Below are positions 1 through 11,300 of a stretch of 64,000 bases of DNA, one piece after another. Position 1 is the first letter of the stretch, and each line of letters opens with the position of its first letter. This DNA comes from Rosa chinensis (lineage: Eukaryota > Streptophyta > Magnoliopsida > Rosales > Rosaceae), in the NCBI RefSeq assembly GCF_002994745.2, contig NC_037089.1, positions 1,859,001 to 1,923,000 of the forward strand. The letters run 5' to 3'. A program made the translations under genes and the position numbers. The notes under the pieces were generated by a model. That model was not told the DNA's origin. It made no database searches and worked only from the letters and a program-made list of their open reading frames with translations.

Positions 1-761
1 TAACAAAGATATCTATTACAGACATGAATGAAACATAAGAATAGTTTCACCAAAAAAAAAGAAAAAGAAAAATCAAAACAGAGGCAGTATAAAATAAAAA
101 TTAATACCTTTCAATTGGCACGGTTCTATCAATAAAGAAACTCTGATTTGCAACTGGACTGGAACGTGAATGTCAACCTATTTGCAAAGTTTGGAAACAG
201 TTAGTTCAGAACCATGGTCAGCACCAATACAAACCATATTAACATTTATAAAGTAGAAGTAAACATGGAATAAAAAACTGAGACATAAGAATAATCCAAA
301 ACATGATTAGCATCAATACAAACCGTATTAACATTTATAAAATCTATACCATGAATACAAACCATATTAACAATTCCAAAACCAAAAACAAACTGAGGTG
401 AAGTACAAAATAAAAATTCAACTCTACTAAAGATAAATAAAAATGGGTTGGTTCCCCTGAATGAAAATTTTCACAAAACATGGGTATTCATTACCAAAGG
501 CTGAAATCTTGTCCTCCTTTTTGCCTTTTTTTTCCCTTTCGAAAAAAAGAAGAAAGAATTTAGAAACTCTATCTATATTACAGATTGGAAATGTAGCAAC
601 AAACAAACATATAAGCCAATGAATAAAGCAAACATTGTAAACAGAAAAACAAATCAAACCAAATCGAAAGTCAAAACATCAAGAAGTAAAGGAATATATA
701 GCATGCATCAACCATCAGAGCCCCATAAACAGAAAAATGAACCACTGAAATTTTTTACCTG
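1..761. other. AT-rich stretch, no gene called
   Basis: No convincing coding exon was seen. A short unit of about 35 bp resembling 'caatacaaaccatattaaca' recurs near 217-253, 308-345 and 349-377, so the area is a degenerate local repeat. A possible minus-strand exon near 115-180 has an AG before it and a GT after it, but its reading frame does not join cleanly to the candidate exon at 762-832. Confidence 0.5.
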
Positions 762-3526
762 CAGTCAACAGTGATGTCGATTCAATGTCTGCAAAATCCG
801 TAATCGTTGCCTCAGTTTTCCTACAGCAGACCTGCATAAATAGACAAATTAGAGATGTTAAACAATTATCAATTGTTTATTGGCTCCAATCAAGATTGTT
901 GAAATAAACATGGTGTTTTAAGGCAAGGACTGCTGAAAACGCATTCCTACACTTATTTCTACATTTTGGGAGTTTGGTGCAGAACTCGAATTGTTAAATT
1001 AGAAAGCTGACATTTTAATTTCCAAAATTTTGAATGTTAACTATCTTTGTTCCACACCAACATACAACAACAAACAACTTTCTAGAGTAAAAAGACCATA
1101 AGCATTTTCAGGGATTAATAATGATTATCAAAAGCTACTTAAGGTCTGATTGTAGAACACGACGAAATCAAAACCTTAATGCGGAGTACTTGTTTTGATA
1201 AGACGACAACAACAATATCAATAACATATCAACAAATACTAATTCTTTGCATTAATACTGATCTGTATTTGGGGTTCTTGTTTCCAGAGAAGAATACACA
1301 CATGTAGAATTTAAAGAATGATATCGCAGAAACAGGCGATCAATGTTTTAACTTCTGACTTAAAGTCACAGGAAATTAATGACTTTATGGATCAAAGGCA
1401 AGTAATCCAAAACAAAGCCAGCATCAAAAAACTTAACGCATCAGAAGCTAATCTTAAACTTAATAAGACAAAAAATGAGAATATCTTATTGAAGCTTGCA
1501 TAAATTTCCTGAGTAATAAAAAAGAAACAAATGTGATTCAGATTGAAGAACCAAAACTCAACAATATTCATGTGGAAAAGCAATAGAAATAGGCTCAATT
1601 CATTGTATAATGAAAGGTTCAAAACAGGTGTAAAAAAATGTATAAAATTTATGAATATGAATTTATTGCAGATTAATTTTAAGGTGTTAAAAAAAAAATG
1701 CTTAAGATCAAAATACCAACAGAATTTGGCAGAGAGCTAATACAAATCTAAAGTAAGGCAATCAAAGTTAATTAAGTATATCCATTTGTAAAATTGAGTT
1801 TAACATTAGACAGAGAGAGTGAAAACAGTTGAAACCAACTTAAATGGTTGATTTCAATAAGCAAGAGATGTTTTTTAAAATCCATTTGAAAATCATAACA
1901 ACAATTTGAACAGAGCAGGCCAATCAGAAGTATCAATTCTTTATTACCAAAACTACTGAAAACAGTGATTTCTAATATTTAAAGCACACCAACTACATTT
2001 TGTATACAAAGAATTTGAAAATCTATACCCGAATGCAAGACAACTGAAGAATCCGCTTGCAAATTGTTCCTAAAATCTGCAAAATACAGTGGCAACAATC
2101 AGAGAATTTAATAATACCATCAGTATACACACTATAAACTAAGTGGAAAAATTATCTAATATAATTTTACAGTGTATACCTGAATAACAATAAAAAAGCA
2201 AGATAACACTGATCGATAGACAAAGGAACAGCAGCAGCAAAACAATGCTAAGATTCTTTTGCATAAAATCTGTAGAAGCCAAATAAAACAACAATGAAAC
2301 ATTGAAATTGATTGTTAAACTACAAACACTAATTTCAATACAAAGTTTCTGTATGCGAAAAAAGAAAAAGAAAAAAATAAGTTAGTTTTGATATCAGAGG
2401 CCAGACATATAGAAATATTTGATTCATTTATTGTTCAGACTATACGAACATCAGAATTTTAGTTTGATCTTACAATTTATGATCAGTTTCCTTCCATATT
2501 CAATACATTGCCTATACTTAATTACTTTCAATCTATGATGGATATTAATTTTGACCACAGGTTGGATGCTAAAGGTACTGCAGAGTGGGCTGTAGACAAC
2601 TGTACTATTGCCTAAACTTACGTACGTAGTAACATAACTGCATTTTACTAAATGAACTAAAGTAATCGGACAATATGATAGATAAGGATGAAATTTCAAT
2701 AAATGCTTATTATAGCATCAGTTTCAGAATCATCAACTCCCATGCTTGATTTTATAATCAGTTTATAAAACTTATCTCACAATTTATAATCAGTTTCCTT
2801 CTATACTCAATAACTCATTGACTGATACAAATTGTGATAGACGACAATTGTAATCATTGACAGAGAAAAAGGGAAACTCAAATGGAACTAATTCAGATTG
2901 GATCAACAAAATGCGGAGGACACCAAAATGATTTAGCAGTGGGTGCCTATTTTAATATATTGGAGTCGACTAATACTATTTCGTAAAGATATATACTCTA
3001 GTTTGAATATACACAGTTGATCATTTCTGTTTCGGATAAATGCAGAAACTAAGCCTTAATGGGTGTGTAAAGGTATAGCTGCCAAACAAAAGAAAACAAT
3101 TCATACTATGATTGTCCTATCCAAATTGATATACAAAATCATATCTAACTTCGTTAAATTGCAGACACAAAAACAAACTCGCATTATTAGGGAATTCTGT
3201 ACTTCAATGCTTTCTAAATCAATTGCTAAATTCATAATTACGCTCTAGATCCAATTCCTCGGTGCCTGCCTTTGTCCTAAACATCTTACCTCTTAAAGAA
3301 GCTATCTCCCTCACTCTCCACAGCCTAGCTTAGGAAGTATATAAGAAAGTCAAATCATGGATCACTTCTTCAACTGTAGTTAATTGCGAATGAAAGCCTT
3401 TTTATAGTAGGATGTAAGATTAAGAGAAAAAGAGATCATAATAATGATAAAAAAAATGAGAAAAGAAAATCAAACGAAGATAGGAGATTAGAAGAAGGCA
3501 CACTTGCTCTTCCCATACTTGTACCA

Positions 3527-3731
3527 TCATTGGTTCAAAGATGCAGGGGTCCCTCTTAGAATTAAAATCTTTATTTTTATTAGTTGCTGAACTGAACTAA
3601 ACTCAATAAATCCTTTTAAAGACAACACCATCATTCGTTCAAAGATGCAGGGGTCCCTCTTACAATTAAAATCTTTATTTTTATTAGTTTCTGAACTGAA
3701 CTAAACTCAATAAATCCCTTTAAAGACAACA
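3527..3731. repeat. Tandem duplication, unit about 102 bp
   Basis: The block starting 'catcattggttcaaagatgc' is followed at once by a second copy starting 'catcattcgttcaaagatgc'. The copies differ at only a few positions, and each ends in 'aaagacaacan'. A third, shorter and more diverged copy starts near 5035. Confidence 0.8.
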
Positions 3732-4434
3732 ACATTCTTTTACTTCCAGTAAAACCTGATCACCCAAAAACAGTAACACTTTTTTTCACTATTCTTCTAC
3801 TTATTTTTATTATAAATTTTCTCTTATTGATAACTCTTCCTTTTTCTTCTTCACAGTTATATATAAAACTCACACAACAATATACCAGAGGGACTTTTCA
3901 TTTTCCAATAAAAAACTTTCATATTAGTTGCATATTTTTCATTTCGGATCTTCCTTGTTTGGTGATTTGCTGCCATGGATTGAAATATTTCAGCTCAAGA
4001 AAGCAACCACAATATCTTAAAAGTTGCGCTGAGAGGTACACCCCAAGATTGAAATAGGGCGAAAGGAATTGACAGACCATACACACATCCATACTCCAGG
4101 GTATGCAGCTCATAGGCAAGTATAATTCTAAAAACAACTTGGCATGCATAACATGCAAGAAAACAAAAGACTCAGACCTCAAATTGCACCAAATTCATAG
4201 ACAATACTTCCCACGTTTGAAATTTTTACAGAGATTTGTTTATAGCCATAGCGGAATTAAAGCCTAATAATAGTGAATAGTCCATGGAAATAACCATTCC
4301 TCAAATACTAAGGTCTTTTTTCACTTAATCGAAGCATGTAGTAAACACCCGAAGTAGCCATTATAATAGCAATTTGAAAACTAACAAAATCGTTTACACA
4401 AACCACCTTTAAAATCAAAAGCAACTCATTTTAA

Positions 4435-4695
4435 ATCAGATTGGTTAACATTGATTGCTATTGATTTTCAAATGCCTAATGTTTAAAACACTAATATAGT
4501 AATATCTGAATCGCTGCCATAAAATTTAGGCTAAGCAAATTATACCTAAAGTTTTAAAATTAGATTATGGAATCAGATTGGTTAACATCGATTGGCATTG
4601 ACTGTCATATATCTACTATTTAAAACAGTAATGTCTAAAGCTGCCATAAAATTTAGACTAAGCAACTTATGTCTAAAGCTTTAAAATTAGATTAC
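4435..4695. repeat. Tandem duplication, unit about 130 bp
   Basis: Two adjacent copies begin with 'atcagattggttaacat' (near 4435 and 4572) and end with 'aaaattagatta'. Both contain 'gctgccataaaatttag'. They differ by substitutions and small indels. Confidence 0.65.
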
Positions 4696-5457
4696 AATTG
4701 GAAAGCTTTCAAGTTATATATCTGGTACTATAATTAGGAATATGAATATATCATTATCACAAAATTGGGAATCATATTAAAATAGCAGAGGAGCTTACCT
4801 AAGCTCTGAGATTGTCTTGTAGAAATTGATATGCAAAATGACATTTAACCTTGTTAAACTGCAGGCAGAAAAACAGAGTCATATTTCCAAGTAATCAATC
4901 CTCAATATAAGAAAGTCAAATTTTCGATCACTCCTAATTACAGACCACTGAATGAAAATGAAAAAATGACAGAAGAAAATGAAAAAAAGACAGGATATTA
5001 GAAGAAGAGACACCTCGTCTTCTTATACTTCAACCATCATTCATTCAAACATGCACGGGTTAATCTTACAATCAAAATCTTTATTTATATTCTATTTGGA
5101 CGTGGGACAACAATCTCAGTGAATTATAACCATATTTTCATATCATTTCCGTTTCTCACATGTACATAAAATAGGTTGGACATTGTTGTTATTTTGGAAA
5201 ACAGTTAAGTAAATACATCAAATGTATACAAACTGATCCGAAAGTGCTAAACCCAAAATATTTTGAAACACGTAGATATAAAATTTATCAAATGTATTAG
5301 TTTTTATAATATTTGAAACAACTATACTCTTTCTTTCAGTACAATTAGAAACAGAAACATAAGTTTATTACAAATTCAGGAGTACAAATAAAAAAAAATA
5401 AAAAACTCACAGCTCAGAAAAGAAAAACCAAATCGGCTTAGAAACAACTAACCTTCT

Positions 5458-6155
5458 ACTCAGATTAGGGCTGCATGCGGATTGGATTGGATCGGTTTTG
5501 ACTCCAAACCGTCTCTAAGCCAAAGTAAGCGGTTTAGACATTTTAGACAACCGGTCATCGAAGAAAATAAACTTAATCCGATCCAATCCAGTCCATTTAA
5601 AGATGGTTTGGTTCGGTTGGTAAGGCGGTTTTAACCTATATAGCATTGACGTTTTGTTTACGAAAAATTCATAGTAAAAATACTAAAACTCAATCTCAAT
5701 AATAAAAATTTAATAATCAAAATCCAAAACTAATATTCAAATAACAAAATCCAAAATAGTTTCAAAATGATTCACTTATTTGGGTTTTAAGCCTTTTGGG
5801 TCTAGGATTCAATATGGGGTAGTATATCATTTTGAGAATCAAATTATAATTGGAGATTTATAACTTACTTATAAAAGACTACCCACAAATAAATAAATAA
5901 ATATATATATATATATATATTATGTATATAAATTAAAAAAAATTTCCTATTATATTTAATACATATCGGTCGGTTCGGGTTTCACGGTTCAAGTAAAAGA
6001 AAAACCAAACCAAGCCAATTCATAAACGGTTTGGTTCGGTATTGAACCGGATTTCATATTTTAATGCTAAAAAACCTTAACCAAACCATATTTACCGGTC
6101 GGTTTCGACCGGTTTGGCCGGTTTGTACCGTGTTTTGCACACCCCTAACTCAGAT
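5458..6155. mobile_element. hAT-like non-autonomous DNA transposon with 8-bp target duplication
   Basis: The element body is 5466-6147 (682 bp). It starts TAGGGCTGCATGCGG and ends CACACCCCTA, so the reverse complement of the right end begins TAGGGGTGTG. The 8-bp sequence ACTCAGAT flanks it on both sides (5458-5465 and 6148-6155). An 8-bp duplication with TAGGG-type ends is typical of the hAT superfamily. The interior holds 'ggtttggttcggt'-type sub-repeats and an (AT)n tract near 5888-5920. There is no transposase ORF, so it would depend on an enzyme supplied elsewhere. Confidence 0.8.
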
Positions 6156-6465
6156 GATGACGTGAAAATTCCCTTTTGTGAACATCAGCTATCTGTGCAA
6201 AGCAAAGCAAACAATCACACCCAATCTCTCTATTTCTTTGTGCATCATTCTTCATAAGCTGTCAATTTGAAACGGATAGCACAACCAAGCTTTAATAATT
6301 TCACAATGCATTCTGTTCTACAAACTTTTTAACTGATTCTACATGTAGCGGTCTAATTCTTTTGATTTTAAGAGCAATATTTGGCTTCAATACGTGTTCT
6401 TGTTAAAAAAGACCAAGTCTAAAGATTCAAACACATTTCTTAAGTTGCTACAATATTGTATGATA
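6156..6465. other. Non-coding stretch upstream of the 6707 ORF
   Basis: AT-rich sequence with no coding exon recognised. It directly follows the hAT-like element. Confidence 0.4.
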
Positions 6466-6622
6466 CTACTTGCATTAAGCGGAGGTTTTTTTGACTACAT
6501 CATCTTACTGACCTAGTGGTACTCAATTTTGTATCTGCGAAGTAGCAGTACTCCTACTTGCATTAAGTGGAGGTTTTTTTGGCTACATCCTCAATTTTGT
6601 ATGTGCGAAGTAGTAGTACTCC
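6466..6622. repeat. Imperfect tandem duplication, about 80 bp
   Basis: Both copies contain 'acttgcattaag(c/t)ggaggttttttt', 'ctacatc', 'ctcaattttgtat' and 'gtgcgaagtag(c/t)agtactcc'-like words. The second copy lacks a short piece in the middle. It lies just upstream of the TATA box at 6629. Confidence 0.65.
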
Positions 6623-6628
6623 AGTTTC

Positions 6629-6636
6629 TATATAAA
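6629..6636 (+). promoter_or_regulatory. TATA box for the 6707 ORF
   Basis: TATATAAA lies 71 bp before the ATG at 6707. That spacing fits a plant core promoter with a short leader. Confidence 0.5.
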
Positions 6637-6706
6637 CAGCCCTTTAAAATGAACACTTACTGTCTCTAACCCATCTTTTGTCTAATATACAATATTCATA
6701 AGAGCA

Positions 6707-7289
6707 ATGGCAATGGCAATGGCAATGAAAGGAGACTTTACCAAACATATACCCAAATCAAACACACACCTCTTCCAAAACCCAACAACCTCTTCGACCA
6801 AATTCTTCAACCTCTCCACTTCTTTCTCCTACCCCAACAATCTACCATCAAAATCAAAAACCTTACATCAAATCGAAAGGAATAGACCCTACAACTTCAA
6901 ATCAAATTCAATGAACCAAGAAAACCCCCAATTCAATCAACCAAGAAGACCCCCAACAAAAGAATCACCCCCCTCAAAAAGATCTAACAAAAGAAGAAAA
7001 AAAATCCAACAACAAACACCACAGAACGATTCAAACCACAAATCCAATGTCTTTTCTTTCTTCTCTCTTCTTTCCAGAGCTCATAGATCTTCTGCTTTCG
7101 TCTCTTCTATTCCTCTTTTGTCTCTGCTCTCTTCTTTCGCTTTTGTTGATCTTGATGGTCTTTTCTTTCTGCTCTCTTCTTTCCACGGCTCACAGATTTT
7201 CCGCTTTCGTCTCTTCTATTCCTCTTTTCTCTCTACTCTCTTCTTTCGGTTTTGTTGATCTTGATGGAAGCCACCCCGATCATTATCCC
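6707..7289 (+). CDS. Hypothetical protein, N-terminal part; locus interrupted by a copia insertion
   Basis: The frame opens at ATG 6707, a start repeated by ATGGCA units (Met-Ala repeats). The first 60 or so residues are rich in Ser, Thr, Asn and Pro and poor in acidic residues, as in plastid transit peptides. A Gln-, Pro- and Lys-rich stretch follows. The frame stops at 7258. The last 200 bp are a tandem duplication of a 'ctcttctttcc...gttgatcttgatgg' block (about 7058-7155 and 7160-7265), so the real coding end may be an earlier splice site. The copia element begins at 7295, and a second reading frame (from 7047) would have crossed the insertion point. No family is recognised. It could be a gene fragment, a gene broken by the insertion, or an unexpressed ORF. 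Confidence 0.33.
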
Positions 7290-7294
7290 TATCC

Positions 7295-7769
7295 TGTAAA
7301 AAACCATATACATGCTCACAACATATGCACACAATCGTAAAAGGGATTAAGGCTTACCTTCAGCAATTACTGGCATGGATTCCATCTTATGCAACTGCAA
7401 ACACGAACACTGAATATAGCCTTCTGTTACTTACCAACTTGCTTCTCAATGGACAGAACAATATGCAAAACGTCGGTAGTAATCAGGGACCAATTCATCT
7501 GTATATATAGGTGACTTAAACCTCAAGAAGCTTCCCATTAAAGCTATCCATATCGGTTTAGGTTTCCTAGTTAGATTCTTAATGTATCACAACTTGTAGC
7601 CTTCCTTGTAGACTAAGCAATAGATTACTATCCTTAATGAATTGATACACTATTCATTAAGTCACTAGTATTGATTTACTGTTTGTATCCATGTTAAACT
7701 AGGATTGATATTAAGCTAATCATCAATTACTTTATGATGATATGTGTTATGTCCATATTTGATCTTACA
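7295..7769 (-). repeat. Left LTR (3' LTR of the copia element)
   Basis: 475 bp, starting TGTAAAAAACC and ending TTGATCTTACA on the plus strand. It carries the transcription end for the minus-strand element. It appears identical to the copy at 14033-14507. Confidence 0.95.
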
Positions 7770-7782
7770 ATCTCCCCCTTGG
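7770..7782 (-). other. Polypurine tract of the copia element
   Basis: On the minus strand the sequence is CCAAGGGGGAGAT, directly abutting the 3' LTR. This is the expected site for priming second-strand DNA synthesis. Confidence 0.85.
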
Positions 7783-8385
7783 ACTCACACATATCATGCT
7801 CGATGATTTGCACCAGAGAACATCAAAACCTACTTAACTTACTGAAGTGCGCGCCAGATAACAAACTTAAATCGAAAATCCATTCCAACATGGTCAGATC
7901 ACAGTTACTTATGCAGAGCAAGAAACAGTATACATTTTAACAAAAATGCAGAGTTTCAAAACCACAAACACAAGCTCCTGCAATCCACATATGTCAAACC
8001 AGAAGTGATACAATATATGTTAATGTGTATCAACAAGTAAACATATATTAGGTCCTACTTTATGTTTCTAAAACCAAAAACTCAAGCAAATTTACTGAAC
8101 ACTGATGGCTTAAAGATATTGCTTGAACCTTAACATCATGCTTCACATGATTTAAGCCATCTGATAGCAAGTATAACTTTAAACACAAAATCGATAATTT
8201 TCAGAACATTCAACAAAAACTGCAGTAATAACCAAAATCTGAAAATACCTCAAAATTTATTAATAATAAAATCTGTCATTACAAACAAGTTGTGATAAAC
8301 AAAATAAAAGATCACAACTAAAACACAAGAACTCAAAAAACCTTAGAATTTTAAATGCTCCAACTGGACTAACTCTCTACTGAAC

Positions 8386-11300
8386 CTAAGCATCTAAATT
8401 AGCTAAAATTCCAATGCTTGCTGTATGTTTCTGGAATGCTGCTACTGACAATGCCTTGGTGAAAGGATCTGCTAGCTGTGAATTTGTGTCAATACTCAAA
8501 ACAGCTATTTCACCATGCTTTACTCTTTCTCTAACACTGTAATACTTTAGATCAATATGCTTGGAATTATTTGACCTTTTACTGTTCTTGCTAAAGAAAA
8601 CTGCAGCCTCATTGTCACAATAAATCGCAAGTGTTCCAGCCACAATGTGACTCAATACTTTGGTCTGCATGAGAAAATTCCTAATCCAAAGTCCTTCACA
8701 CACAGTTTCATATACTGCAATAAATTCAGCTTGCATAGTAGAAGTTGAAACAAGTGTTTGTTTCATGGTTTTCCAAGCAATAGCACCTCCTGCAAGCATG
8801 AACACATATCCACAAGTCGACTTCTTGGAGTCTGGATAATTCCCTGCAAAATCCGAGTCTGAGAATCCAATGAGTTTCAGATCCTCCACTTGCCTATAAA
8901 CTAGCATGTGACTTTTAGTTCTCTGCATGTATCTCAACACTTTCTTCCCAGCTACCCAATGTTCATGGCCTGGATTAGATTGGAATCTTGACAAAATCCC
9001 TACTGCAAAAGACAAGTCTGGCCTAGTGCAGACTTGCGCATACATGAGACTTCCTACAAGTCTGGCATAAGGCTTTGACTCCATATTTTCCTTTTCAACA
9101 TTACTATTGGGACTTTGCTTCTCGGTTAACTTATCTCCTTTGGACATGGGAACTTCTCCAGCTGCACACTTCTCCATACCAAACCTCTTTAAAACTTTGG
9201 TAATATAATTGTGTTGAGACAAACCAAGTAGTCTCTGTGCCCTATCTCTTTTAATCTCAATACCTAGTACATAGGATGCTTCTCCTAAGTCTTTCATGTC
9301 AAAATTCATTGACAGAAAACTCTTAGTATCTTTAAGCAATTTAATGTTACTGCTAGCCAAAAGTATATCATCCACATAGAGTACCAGAAAAATAAAATTG
9401 TTCCCAACAGTCTTCAAATAAACACACTCATCAACAAGATTTTCTGTAAATCCAAAAGTAGAAATCACATAATCAAATTTCTTGTACCACTGTCTAGAAG
9501 CTTGTTTTAGGCCATAAATTGATTTTCTTAACTTACACACTAAGTTTTCACTTCCAGCTTGTACAAACCCTTCTGGCTGCCTCATATAAATCACTTCATC
9601 TAGTTCGCCATTCAAGAAAGCTGTTTTAACATCCATCTGGTGCAGCTCCATATCAAAATGAGCCACTAAAGCCATGATTATCCTAAACGAGTCTTTTGTA
9701 GAAACTGGAGAAAAAGTCTCAGTAAAGTCAATGCCCTCCTTCTGTGTAAAACCCTTGGCAACTAATCTTGCTTTATGTCTCTCTACATTGCCATTTGCAT
9801 CTCTTTTGGTTTTGAAAACCCATTTACAACCTATAGGCTTCTGGTTGGGGTCAGGTTCAACTAATTCCCAAACTGCATTTTGACTCATGGAATTAATTTC
9901 TGCTTCCATTGCTAGCTGCCATTGATGAGATTCACTACTTTCAATGGCCTGATTAAATGTAGTTGGATCATTGTCCTCTGCACAGTCCATTTCAATTTCT
10001 ACTTCTTGTAGATAAACAATGTAGTCACTCTCTTCCCCCCCATAAGTTGGTTTTCTTGCTCTCTGTGATCTTCTAGGTTGAGCTACTGGAGGATTTTGAG
10101 GTTCAGTTACTTGACCAGTTACGTGGTCAGTTACTTGGTCAGTGACATGGGCAGTGACTTGACCAGGTACAGTTACTTGGGTAGTTACATGGTCAGTGAC
10201 ATGGGCAGTGACATGGGCAGTGACTTGATCAGGTACAGTTACATGGTCAGTGACTTGGTCAGTTACTCGACCAGGGACAGTTACTTGGTCAGTGACATGG
10301 TCAGTCACTTGACCAGTTACTCGACCAGGGACAGTTACTTGGTCAGTGACATAGTCAGTTACGTGACCAGTGACATGATCAGTTACATCTTGTTCTAAAG
10401 GCAATGCTACACTTAAATTCTCATCTGACACAATTTCCTCAAAAACTGAGGTTAAATCCTCAAGGTTTGTATTGTGAACTTTTTCACTTAGAAACTTTAC
10501 TTGATGTGTTTCAAAAATTCTAGGTGAATGATGAGCAGAATATAACTTATAGCCTTTAGATTTATCTGGATAACCTACAAAATAGCAACTAACAGTTTTG
10601 GGGTCAAGTTTATTCAAGCTTGGATTATAAATCCTAGCTTCTGCATGACATCCCCAAACATGACAGTGATGAAGACTAGGTTTCCTGCCACACCAAAGCT
10701 CAAAAGCAGTATTTTCTATGGCTTTGCTAGGTGTTCTGTTGCAAATATAATTTGCAGTTTTTAAAGCCTCACCCCACAGAAATTTAGGCAAACCAGTTGT
10801 ACACATCATACATCTAACCATGTTCAAAAGAGTCCTATTCTTTCTCTCTGCAACACCATTCTGTTGTGGATTATAGGGTGTTGTGTATTGAGCTTTAATT
10901 CCATTGTCTTGCAAAAACAAGGCAAATGGACCCTTTTGTTGGCCGGATTCAGTGTACTTTCCATAGAACTCTCCCCCTCTATCTGACCTTACTGTTTTGA
11001 TTTTCTTTTCTAGTTGATTTTCTACCTCAGACTTAAAGATTTGAAAGGCTTTCAATGCTTGTGCCTTTTCTGAAAGTAGATAAATATAACTGTATCTAGA
11101 AAAGTCATCAATGAATGTGATAAAATACACATTCCCACAGATAGTTTGATGCCTAAATGGTCCACATATATCAGTGTGTATGAGTTCTAATAAATTTTGG
11201 CTTCTATATGCAGTCTTCTTTCTAGTATTAGTTATTTTTCCCTTAAAGCATTCAACACAGTCTGTTAGATCAGAAAAATCAAGTTCATTTAGGATGTTGT

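Larger units (their letters stand above)
762..4870 (-). other. Possible 3' part of a minus-strand gene (unrecognised)
   Basis: Four short minus-strand segments have splice-like borders and can be read in one continuous frame: about 4864-4801, 3319-3285, 2077-2030 and 832-762. Each is preceded by AG and followed by GT on the minus strand. The joined frame gives a short basic peptide rich in Leu and Arg, ending at TGA in the last segment. The last two segments each offer two possible acceptors, and these change the C-terminus. I recognise no family. The exons are tiny, so chance is a real possibility; a non-coding transcript would also fit. The segment at 4815-4865 has a diverged duplicate at 3075-3125 that lacks a good donor. 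Confidence 0.22.
3075..5070. repeat. Diverged local duplication (about 3075-3540 and 4815-5070)
   Basis: The two blocks share the same series of words in the same order: 'aaattgatatncaaaat', 'gttaaa(t/c)tgca', 'agaaagtcaaat', an A-rich stretch with 'gaagaag', then 'catcatt(g/c)nttcaaa'. The spacing differs between copies, which points to an old segmental duplication with indels. Confidence 0.55.

Noticed and set aside
3919..4182. 87-codon minus-strand ORF
   Set aside because: It has a Met start, but no splice borders that join it to the candidate exons nearby and no recognisable content.
10078..10398. Plus-strand ORF with a Met-Val-Ser-Asp repeat
   Set aside because: It is the antisense reading of repeat array A in the copia coding region. 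The repeat period keeps this frame open. The same applies to 13105-13308 opposite array B.
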